From Chloroflexota bacterium (GTDB lineage Bacteria > Chloroflexota > Anaerolineae > B4-G1 > DUEL01), in assembly GCA_014874475.1 (NCBI GenBank), contig JADBJJ010000032.1:186001-250000 (forward strand): a DNA stretch of 64,000 nt. The letters are read 5' to 3'. The translations under genes and the position numbers were made by a program. The notes below the pieces were generated by a model that worked only from the letters and a program-made list of their open reading frames with translations, was not told the origin of the DNA and ran no database searches. Shown here piece after piece: positions 57,232 through 64,000 of this stretch. Position 1 is the stretch's first letter. Each line of letters opens with the position of its first letter.

Positions 57232-59565
57232 ATGAATGAAGCACCGTCCGGTCCGCACGAATGGCCAAAAGTCCTGGCCATCTACCTGGCGCTCTCCGAA
57301 TACCCTATCCTGGCCCGACAGATTCGGGAACGGATGCGCCAGGAGATGTTCGCGCGCGGTGTCATCACCCCAGAGCAGTTTGAATCCGAGGTCCAGGCCA
57401 AAGCCATCCTTACCCAGCAAGAAGAGGGACTGACCAACCCTCTGTTCCAGGAGTCGGCGGAAGAGTGGGAGGAGCGGATCCGCATCATCCGCGACCACCT
57501 GACCGACTTCTACTTCGCCCTGAATCTCCCCTTCTCGCTATTTGAGGAAATCGTCCGAGCCGCCCTCCGTCCCCGTAAGCCGGAGGAGGAGATCGTCCTC
57601 ACTTTCAACCCGGAACTGGCGCCCTGGGACCTTCTCTTCCCCCAGGCAGAACAGTATGAGCAGTTGCCCCCCGAAAAGAAAGAGAAAATCATCCACCACC
57701 TGCGCCAGATTTACGTCGTCATCATCCGGGGGATGATCAGCGACCAGTTGGGCTTCATCGGCGTGGCGCGAGAGTACTTCAACATCAGCGACCTGGAAGC
57801 CATCCGCCGTCGCCGCATCGGTCGGGGCAAAATCGGCGGGAAAGCCGCCGGTCTGCTGCTGGCCCACAAAATCCTCCAGACCGATAGCACCGATGCCCCC
57901 CTCCCCCTCCAGGAGCATGTCATCATCCCGGAGTCCATCTTTCTGGGCGCCGATGTCTTCTACGACTTCATCGCCCACAACAATCTCTATCCGTTTTTTG
58001 ACCAGAAATACAAAACGGAAGAGGAAATCCGGACAGAATACCCGGAAATCCGCCGCCGCTTCACCGAGGGCGAGTTTCCCTCCTTCGTAGTGGACGCGCT
58101 AGCCCGGGAACTGGATCGCCTGGGGAACGTACCTTTGATTGTCCGCTCCTCCAGCCTTCTGGAGGACAACTTCGGCACTTCTTTCGCAGGCAAGTACGAG
58201 AGTGTCTTCTGCCCCAATCAGGCCACCCCGCGAGAGAACCTGCGGGCAGTCCTGGACGCCATCCGCCAGGTCTACGCCAGTACGCTGAACCCCGACGCCT
58301 TGCTCTACCGCCGACAGGTGGGCCTGCTGGACTACGATGAGCGTATGGCCATCCTCATCCAGCGGGTAGAGGGCTTCCGGTATGGGCGATACTTCTTCCC
58401 TCAGGTCGCCGGGGTGGCCTTCAGCCGCAATCCCTTCCGCTGGACGCCGCGCATTAACCCCGAAGAGGGCTTTATGCGCATCGTCTGCGGATTGGGCACC
58501 CGGGCAGTGGAGCGCGTCGCTGGCGATTACCCCCGCATGGTCGCTCTGAGCCACCCCACCCTGCGGCCTGAGGTCAACCCTGCCGATATTCGCAAGTACT
58601 CCCAGCACCTGATAGACGTCATTGACCTGGAGGCGAACGAGTTTCGCACCCTCCCTGTTGCCCAGGTCCTCCGACCGGATTATCCCGGCCTGGAGTACCT
58701 GGCCTCTCTCTGGGAGGATGATTATCTGAAGGACATCTTCTTTGCCGGAGAAGTTACCCCCGGCAACATCGTTCTCAATTTTGACCGCCTGCTGCGGGAA
58801 CGGTCTTTCACCGACCTGATGCGGGCGATCCTCCACCGGCTCGCGCAGGCGTACGGGCGCCCCGTAGACATAGAATTCACCCTGGACCTTATCCCTGGCC
58901 GTCCGCGCCCTCGTTTCGCCGTCCATCTGCTTCAGTGTCGTCCGCTATCCAGCCGGGAAGTCGCTATCACACGCTCTCTGCCGACGACGTTGGCCCCCGA
59001 GAACATTCTCTTCGTTGCCACCCGGCTGGTGCCCGACGGCGTCGTCTCAGGGGTGGAGTACGTCGTCTACGTGGACCCGCACCGCTACGCGGCCATTCCG
59101 GATGACTTCACTCGCTACGAGGTCGGGCGTGTCGTGGGACGGATTAACAAGCGATTGGCGGGGCACCGCTACATCCTCCTCGGCCCAGGACGGTGGGGCA
59201 GTTCCAACATCTCTCTGGGCGTCAAAGTGGGCTACGCCGATATCTACAACACCTCTATGCTGATAGAGATTGCCTTTGCCGGCCCCGCCGGTACTCCCGA
59301 GGTCTCCTACGGCACGCACTTTTTCCAGGACCTGGTGGAGACCAATATCTACCCGCTGGCTCTCTATCCCGACGAGGGCGACTTCTTCCGCCGCGAGTTC
59401 TTTGAAGAGAGCCCCAACGCCCTGCCTGCCCTGCTACCCGCCGACGCGCCCCTGGCAGACGTGGTCCGCGTTATCCACATCCCCACCGTCTGCGACGGAC
59501 GGCTTCTGGACGTGGTGATGAACAGCCAGGAAGAGAAGGCCATCGCCTATCTGCGGCCAGAATAA
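57232..59565 (+). CDS. PEP/pyruvate-binding (PPDK N-terminal) domain protein lacking the His domain
   Basis: 777 residues. An N-terminal ~190-residue helical region is followed by the ATP-grasp part of PEP synthase/PPDK: RGKIGGKAAGLLLAHKILQ near 200, VRSSSLLEDNFGTSFAGKYE near 305, MAILIQRVEGFRYGRYFFP and AGVAFSRNPFRWTPRINPEE. HLLQCRPLSSR near 565 ends the module. The swivelling phosphohistidine domain and the PEP-binding barrel are absent. A C-terminal unknown domain of ~200 residues shows RYILLGPGRWGSSNISLGVK. So it may phosphorylate an unknown target. Predicted leaderless. Confidence 0.85.
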   Translation: MNEAPSGPHEWPKVLAIYLALSEYPILARQIRERMRQEMFARGVITPEQFESEVQAKAILTQQEEGLTNPLFQESAEEWEERIRIIRDHLTDFYFALNLPFSLFEEIVRAALRPRKPEEEIVLTFNPELAPWDLLFPQAEQYEQLPPEKKEKIIHHLRQIYVVIIRGMISDQLGFIGVAREYFNISDLEAIRRRRIGRGKIGGKAAGLLLAHKILQTDSTDAPLPLQEHVIIPESIFLGADVFYDFIAHNNLYPFFDQKYKTEEEIRTEYPEIRRRFTEGEFPSFVVDALARELDRLGNVPLIVRSSSLLEDNFGTSFAGKYESVFCPNQATPRENLRAVLDAIRQVYASTLNPDALLYRRQVGLLDYDERMAILIQRVEGFRYGRYFFPQVAGVAFSRNPFRWTPRINPEEGFMRIVCGLGTRAVERVAGDYPRMVALSHPTLRPEVNPADIRKYSQHLIDVIDLEANEFRTLPVAQVLRPDYPGLEYLASLWEDDYLKDIFFAGEVTPGNIVLNFDRLLRERSFTDLMRAILHRLAQAYGRPVDIEFTLDLIPGRPRPRFAVHLLQCRPLSSREVAITRSLPTTLAPENILFVATRLVPDGVVSGVEYVVYVDPHRYAAIPDDFTRYEVGRVVGRINKRLAGHRYILLGPGRWGSSNISLGVKVGYADIYNTSMLIEIAFAGPAGTPEVSYGTHFFQDLVETNIYPLALYPDEGDFFRREFFEESPNALPALLPADAPLADVVRVIHIPTVCDGRLLDVVMNSQEEKAIAYLRPE

Positions 59566-59610
59566 CGGCGTAGATGGAACACGAACCCCGCGCATAAGGA
59601 GAAAGGCCCG

Positions 59611-60807
59611 ATGAATCCCTCCCGTACCCTTCGGCTCTTTCTGTCTACCATCACACTGTTGACAGCGCTATCCGCCCTTCTGGGCGGGTTGATCGGTTGC
59701 AGCAGTATGCCCCCCGTCGCCACACCGACTCCCACCCGCACCCCTCGCCCCACAGCAATGGCCATACCACCGTCCCCGACTCCTGCCCCCACCCCCACCC
59801 CAACTCCCCTACCTACGCCGACGCCCATCCCGGAGAACGTCAACCCGCTGACCGGCGAGGTGGTGGCAGATAAAGCGCTGCTGGACCGGGTGCCCGTCCT
59901 CATTAAAATCACCAACTACCCGCCTCAGCACGTCTGGCCGCAGGCGGGCATTAACAGCGCCGACCTCATTTTTGAGCACTACAACGAGGGCTTCCGCTAC
60001 GGCACCCGCTGGACGGGCATCTATCTGAGCAAAGAACCTCAACGGGTGGGCCCGGTCCGGAGCGGTCGGCTGATTGATATGGAACTGGCCGCTATCTACA
60101 AGGGAGTGCTGGCCTGCTGGGGCTTCAGCGACGGCGTCCGGGACATTATGCGGGATTCCGATCTCTACCCCAACCGCATCGTCTCCTACAGTTTCCCGGA
60201 AACGCTGAGCCCCGACCCCTTCTATCGGGATTTCAGCCGGGATGTCCCGCTGGAGCATACCGGCTACACCGACCCGGGGCAGGTGCGGGCCTGGGCAGAG
60301 GCGCGCGGAGTCAAAGGGCGACAGCAAGGGCTGGAGGGCATGGTCTTCTCTGGGGAACCGCCGACCGAGGGCGCGCCAGCCCGCCGTCTGCGCATCTCCT
60401 GGCATCAACTGGAGGCGGAATGGGTGTACGACAGGGCCTCCGGGCGCTATCTCCGTTTCTCCAACGGCACGGCCCATACCGACGCGCTGGACGGGCAGCA
60501 ATTGAGCGCGGCCAATGTGGTTGTCCTCTACGTCTCCCAGTGGCTGACGAATATCGTGGAAGAGCCCCATAGCGGCCTGCTCTCTATCCAGTGGGCGCTA
60601 TGGAACCAGGATAACCCCTACCGGCGCGCGGTCATCCTGCGGGACGGAGTGGCGATAGAGGGCATCTGGAACCGAGAAGAGCGGTGGGATATGCTCACCC
60701 TGACCGACCCAGTGGGCAACCCCATCCCGCTGAAGCCGGGCAACACGTTCTTTGAGGTCGTCCCGACGACGGGGCAGTGGGAGATACCGGTGGTGATAGA
60801 ACCGTAG
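59611..60807 (+). CDS. DUF3048-family lipoprotein
   Basis: 398 residues. Lipobox LIGC near residue 30, Pro/Thr linker to about 75, then DUF3048 (YerB-like): NVNPLTGEVVADKALLDRVP, VLIKITNYPPQHVWPQAGIN, ADLIFEHYNEGFRYGTRWTG and VGPVRSGRLIDMELA near 150. C-terminal NVVVLYVSQW and AVILRDGVAIEGIWNREERW. Extracytoplasmic, function unknown. AAGGAGAAAGGCCCG before the ATG. A GGGGC/GCCCC hairpin follows at 60808-60826. Confidence 0.88.
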   Translation: MNPSRTLRLFLSTITLLTALSALLGGLIGCSSMPPVATPTPTRTPRPTAMAIPPSPTPAPTPTPTPLPTPTPIPENVNPLTGEVVADKALLDRVPVLIKITNYPPQHVWPQAGINSADLIFEHYNEGFRYGTRWTGIYLSKEPQRVGPVRSGRLIDMELAAIYKGVLACWGFSDGVRDIMRDSDLYPNRIVSYSFPETLSPDPFYRDFSRDVPLEHTGYTDPGQVRAWAEARGVKGRQQGLEGMVFSGEPPTEGAPARRLRISWHQLEAEWVYDRASGRYLRFSNGTAHTDALDGQQLSAANVVVLYVSQWLTNIVEEPHSGLLSIQWALWNQDNPYRRAVILRDGVAIEGIWNREERWDMLTLTDPVGNPIPLKPGNTFFEVVPTTGQWEIPVVIEP

Positions 60808-60865
60808 GGGCATAGATGGCCCCTGCCCTGGACAATCGCGAGAGTTGTCCCCGCAGGGCCAACCG

Positions 60866-61441
60866 ATGGGCTCCCTGTTTTTTGAACTCCGCTATCTTCT
60901 GGGAAACGCGCCGTGGGACACCGGGGTCACGCCGCCGGAGGTAGTAGAACTGGTGGAGCAAGGAGGACTGCCGCCGGGGCGGGCGCTGGACCTGGGCTGC
61001 GGGACCGGGACCAACAGTCTCTACCTGGCCCGCCGTGGTTGGGAGGTGGTAGGGGTAGACTTTTCCGCCATCGCTATCGGACGAGCGCGACGGCGGGCCC
61101 GCCGCGCTGGCCTGCCCGTCCGCTTCTTCCGTGCCGACGTGACCAACCTGGGTTTCCTGACCAGCCCTTTTGACCTGGCGCTAGATATCGGTTGCCTGCA
61201 CAGCATCCCGCCAGAGGGTCGGGAACGGTACGCTTCAGAGGTTGCCCGACTGGTCCGACCCGGCGGCCTCTACATGCTCTATGCGTTTCTACCCCGACCC
61301 GGTCGTCCGCCCGGACGGGGCATCGCTCCAGAAGCAGTCTACCGTCTGTTCTCTCCGGCCTTCACACTGGAACGACAAGAGGGAGGGGAAGACCCTTCTG
61401 GTCCCCGCTCCGCATGGTACTGGCTGCGGCGGGCGGGATAA
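60866..61441 (+). CDS. Class I SAM-dependent methyltransferase
   Basis: 191 residues. SAM-binding motif RALDLGCGTGTNSLYLARRG near 40, acidic VVGVDFSAIAIGRARRRAR near 62, FDLALDIGCLHSIPPEGRER near 105. Similar to small UbiE/TehB-like methyltransferases. No target is evident. ATG at 60866 is chosen; a TTG seven codons earlier is possible. Tail faces ribF with a 2-bp gap. Confidence 0.88.
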   Translation: MGSLFFELRYLLGNAPWDTGVTPPEVVELVEQGGLPPGRALDLGCGTGTNSLYLARRGWEVVGVDFSAIAIGRARRRARRAGLPVRFFRADVTNLGFLTSPFDLALDIGCLHSIPPEGRERYASEVARLVRPGGLYMLYAFLPRPGRPPGRGIAPEAVYRLFSPAFTLERQEGGEDPSGPRSAWYWLRRAG

Positions 61442-61443
61442 AA

Positions 61444-62382
61444 TCAAAGGCTTGCGGGGCCAGAACGGTGTAAAATCTCGCTCGCTTGAGCGATATCCCG
61501 ATGAATCTGTTCCACCAGCGCATTGAGGCTGGGGAAGGTCTGCTCGTCCCGCAGGCGGGCGATGAAATCCAGCGCCATCGTCTGGTCGTAGAGGTCACCG
61601 TCAAAGCCCAGCAGGTGGGCTTCTATGGTGAGGTGGTCAGGAGCAATGGTGGGGCGAACCCCTATGTTGACAACCGCCGGCCAGGAGCCCACATGCTGAG
61701 TGTGCGCGTACCCGGCATAGACTCCGTTGGCAGGGATCAGGCGCTCCGGCGGGGGAGCCAGGTTGGCTGTGGGGATGCCCAGCCGTCGGCCCAAGCCCCG
61801 CCCGCGCACTACCTGCCCGGTCAGGCGGTATGGGCGGCCCAGACAACCGTTCGCCTCCTCTATGTCCCCTGCGGTGAGTGCGGCCCGGATGCGAGTGCTG
61901 CTGATCACATCTCCCCGCCACTGAAGGGGTTCCACAACCCGGACGACAAACCCTTCCTGTTCCCCCAATTGCTGAAGGAAAGGTACATTCCCCTCCCGGC
62001 GGTGACCGAGGGCGAAATCCGGCCCCACCCACAATTCCACCATTTGCAGGTGACGACGAAGCAGGTAAATAAAGCGAGTCGCCGGAGTGCCTGCCATCGT
62101 CGGAGTGAAGCGGAGGATGACCAGCACATCTACACCCAAATCGGCGATCAGCGCGGCCCGTTCCTCCGGCGTCGTCAGCGCGGCGGTCGGACTGCGGCCC
62201 AGGAGAGCGCCGGGATGAGGGTCAAAGGTCAGCGCGACGGCGGCCCGTCCGGCCTCATGGGCAGCCCGGGCCATCGCACCGATGAGGTGCTGGTGGCCCC
62301 GGTGCACTCCGTCAAACGCTCCAATGGTGACATGAGAAGGCGCGGAGAGGTTCAGGAATTCCAGGTCGTGGGTGAGTTCCAT
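61444..62382 (-). CDS. ribF: Bifunctional riboflavin kinase/FAD synthetase
   Basis: 312 residues. FMN adenylyltransferase domain: VTIGAFDGVHRGHQHLIGAM near 20 (GxFDGxHxGHQ), LTFDPHPGALLG near 52, ISSTRIRAALTAGDIEEANG near 155 (SSTxIR). Riboflavin kinase domain: YRLTGQVVRGRGLGRRLGIP, PTANL, GVYAGYA and VVNIGVRPTI near 245, and the final LRDEQTFPSLNALVEQI. Makes FMN and FAD. truB follows two genes later, as often in bacteria. Confidence 0.96.
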   Translation of the reverse strand: MELTHDLEFLNLSAPSHVTIGAFDGVHRGHQHLIGAMARAAHEAGRAAVALTFDPHPGALLGRSPTAALTTPEERAALIADLGVDVLVILRFTPTMAGTPATRFIYLLRRHLQMVELWVGPDFALGHRREGNVPFLQQLGEQEGFVVRVVEPLQWRGDVISSTRIRAALTAGDIEEANGCLGRPYRLTGQVVRGRGLGRRLGIPTANLAPPPERLIPANGVYAGYAHTQHVGSWPAVVNIGVRPTIAPDHLTIEAHLLGFDGDLYDQTMALDFIARLRDEQTFPSLNALVEQIHRDIAQASEILHRSGPASL

Positions 62383-62447
62383 AACCGGTCACAAGTTGCC
62401 AACCGCAAGATGCAGGTCGCAGGGCCACAAGAGAGTAGGGTGCCCGG

Positions 62448-62939
62448 TCACCGGTCGCTTTTTCGGGCCAGGGCCAGAGCGCGGGCAGTGGCTTCCTGCG
62501 GAGTCCTGGCGTAGATAACGGGCGCGGGCGGATACCCCTCGCGCCGCACTTCCCAACTCCCCAGTGCTACCACCGGTACGCCAAACAGCAGGGCAAACGC
62601 CATCTCGCTCAACGTCCCGTAACTTCCCCCGACGGCGATCACCGCGTGGGCCGTCCGGACAATGACGACATTGCGCGCCTCTCCCAGACCGGTGACGATG
62701 GGGATGTCCACATAGGGGTTGGCCTCGCGGCGGTCGGGGCCGGGAAGAATGCCGATGGTCAGGCCACCGGCGGATTTGGCCCCCCGGCATGCGGCCTCCA
62801 TAACGCCGCCGCGCCCGCCGCAGATGAGGACGGCGCCCCCTTCAGCCAGTGCGCGGCCCACCGCCTCTGCCGCGGCTTCCTCCTCTGGCGTTGGCGCCGC
62901 GCCTCCAATGACGGCAATGATGGGACGGAACTCTTCCAA
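62448..62939 (-). CDS. TIGR00725-type LOG-like nucleotide hydrolase family protein
   Basis: 163 residues. Rossmann LOG/MoCo-carrier-like family: AVIGGAAPTPEEEAAAEAVG, VLICGGRGGVMEAACRGAKS near 38, TGLGEARNVVIVRTAHAVIA near 82 and VGGSYGTLSEMAFALLFGVP near 103. Relatives bind nucleotide or molybdenum cofactor. It lies 65 bp from ribF. The exact substrate is not defined. Confidence 0.88.
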   Translation of the reverse strand: MEEFRPIIAVIGGAAPTPEEEAAAEAVGRALAEGGAVLICGGRGGVMEAACRGAKSAGGLTIGILPGPDRREANPYVDIPIVTGLGEARNVVIVRTAHAVIAVGGSYGTLSEMAFALLFGVPVVALGSWEVRREGYPPAPVIYARTPQEATARALALARKSDR

Positions 62940-63141
62940 AGCCGGTGACTCCTCAGAGATTGTCTAAAAACCCGTTCGTGGGTGGTCTCCCCATAGAGGT
63001 TTGCTGAATATTCACCGCCGCGCAAGAAGGCCGGTTCCGTACGTTAAAGCACGAATCCCAGCGAAGGGCCGTTTCGACGCCCCTCCGCTTTGCTTCGTGG
63101 CGCCCGTTGTGAACCATCCCCGCCCGGCTACGCGCAACTTC

Positions 63142-64000
63142 TCAGCCCAGAACCTTGCGCGGATGCCAGACGCCCTGGTCGGGATGAGGCTCCAGAACTG
63201 CTATGAGATGGCCATCGGGGCCGTAGGCGCGGGCCAGTCGGACGTCACGGCCCTGCACTTCGTGGCTGGCAGCCAGTGGGATGTCCCGACCGTGACGGAC
63301 CGCGCGCGCGTCAGCCTCACTCAGGTAGAGCGCCGGATATTGCTGGAGCGCCATGTCCATAGGGAGCAGGAAACCAGGCAAGTTCTCTGGGGTAAGTGAT
63401 TCCAGGTCAACAGCGTCTTCCAGACGAAAATCGCCGCTGGCCAGCCGGATGAGCCCCGTCAGATGGGCGCCGCACCCCAGCGCTTCTCCCAGGTCGCGGG
63501 CGAGAGCCCGGATGTAGGTACCGGGGGAGCAAAGGACTTCCAGCGCCAGTTCCGGAGGCTCCCAGGCAGTCAGGTCCAGGCGGTAGATTTCCACCGGTCG
63601 GGGCTGGCGCTCCACCGTCTGGCCCTGGCGAGCCAGGCGGTAGAGAGGGCGGCCTCCCTGCTTCAGGGCCGAGTACATCGGCGGGACCTGCAGGATGGGA
63701 CCCCGGAACTGCTCCAGCGCGGCCTCCACCGCCATCCGGTCCACTTCTACCGGCCTCTCCGCAATGACCGTTCCCTCGGCGTCGTCCGTGTCGGTGGTGA
63801 CGCCCAGGCGGACGCGGGCGCGATAGAGTTTGGGAGAATCCATCAGGTACTCGGCCAGACGGGTAGCCCGACCCAGGCAGAGGAGGAGAACGCCGGTCGC
63901 CATCGGGTCCAGGGTGCCCGCGTGGCCGACCCCTTGCTGCCGGGCAACGGCACGCACACGCGCCACCACGTCGTGGGAAGTCAGGCCGCGCGGTTTATTG
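63142..64000 (-). CDS. truB: tRNA pseudouridine-55 synthase (N-terminus outside window)
   Basis: About 286 residues visible; the frame runs off the right edge with NKPRGLTSHDVVARVRAVAR, so only the first ~10 residues are missing. Catalytic Asp in GVGHAGTLDPMATGVLLLCL, then VPPMYSALKQGGRPLY and YRLARQG, PGTYIRALARDLGEAL, all typical of TruB. The C-terminal PUA-like end is also present. Isomerises U55 in the T-loop of tRNA. The usual neighbour ribF is 0.8 kb downstream. Confidence 0.95.
   Translation of the reverse strand, partial: NKPRGLTSHDVVARVRAVARQQGVGHAGTLDPMATGVLLLCLGRATRLAEYLMDSPKLYRARVRLGVTTDTDDAEGTVIAERPVEVDRMAVEAALEQFRGPILQVPPMYSALKQGGRPLYRLARQGQTVERQPRPVEIYRLDLTAWEPPELALEVLCSPGTYIRALARDLGEALGCGAHLTGLIRLASGDFRLEDAVDLESLTPENLPGFLLPMDMALQQYPALYLSEADARAVRHGRDIPLAASHEVQGRDVRLARAYGPDGHLIAVLEPHPDQGVWHPRKVLG

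Noticed and set aside
1-64000. CRISPR array linked to the Csx3-like gene
   Set aside because: No regularly spaced direct repeats were seen anywhere in the window.
1-64000. tRNA and rRNA genes
   Set aside because: No T-loop GGTTCRANNCC pattern with acceptor-stem pairing was found by eye; a tRNAscan run would decide.

Overview
The window reads as chromosome from a GC-rich, probably thermophilic or anaerobic member of the Chloroflexota (Anaerolineae-like). This is inferred from gene content: an HydBGDA-type [NiFe] hydrogenase, a split methylmalonyl-CoA mutase B12 subunit with MeaB, many secreted proteins with Pro/Thr 'TPTP' linkers, a cyclic-2,3-diphosphoglycerate-synthetase-like GTPase, and BshB1, GlgC and M55 families. 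No rRNA, tRNA, intact insertion sequence or CRISPR array was recognised. Most of the window is ordinary, tightly packed housekeeping sequence with a few degraded patches.

Layout. 1-5 kb: the tail of a tandem Csx3-like protein (ring-nuclease family of type III CRISPR), a Cys/Met PLP enzyme, a decayed acyltransferase, then a PLP aminotransferase and a GlcD oxidase (glyoxylate/glycolate theme). 5-9 kb: cutA and a GYD protein divergent from relA/spoT, then a WecA/TagO-type transferase and a MoaD/ThiS-like carrier. 9-13 kb: an accessory patch with an IS630-like remnant, a Tat lipoprotein with an AT-richer body, a B12 radical-SAM enzyme and a SufR-like repressor. 13-20 kb: lipid kinase, homoserine dehydrogenase, a lone IorB, a lipoprotein cytochrome, a Wzz/BY-kinase pair and ccmBCD. 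19.6-26.9 kb: a hairpin-rich gap, two large surface proteins, Lgt-like and DNA methyltransferase genes, and moeA-mogA embedded in heptamer repeats.

27-36 kb: a threonine operon (thrC-thrB) behind what looks like a complete Thr attenuator (promoter, Thr-rich leader peptide, terminator), then the methylmalonyl-CoA mutase B12 subunit with meaB, dppA, gyrA, PAP2 and glgC. 36-44 kb: bshB1, TauE, DUF420, an M20 peptidase, a three-gene TPR/unknown/membrane cluster, GNAT and DUF72. 43-49.4 kb (minus strand): hydBGDA, a maturation protease, a response regulator and a histidine kinase, probably one transcription unit. 49.7-54 kb: rpmF-fabD-fabG-asp23-nusB-GTPase. 54-55.5 kb: three small unknown genes, including a SWIM zinc-finger protein. 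56-64 kb: a BMP lipoprotein, a PEP-binding protein, DUF3048, a methyltransferase, ribF, a LOG-like protein and truB (cut by the window end).

Regulation. Many promoters of -35 TTGAC(A/T/C/G) / -10 TA(T/C)AAT type can be read, and a 16-nt spacer is common. Several -10 boxes end only 8-9 nt before the start codon and lack a Shine-Dalgarno, implying leaderless mRNAs. A dispersed hairpin with a GCC(G/A)GGCAC core recurs between genes. The best candidates for something new are the leaderless threonine attenuator, the Csx3-like protein with complementary degenerate halves, the four-hairpin element at 19.6-19.8 kb, and the dispersed hairpin family.
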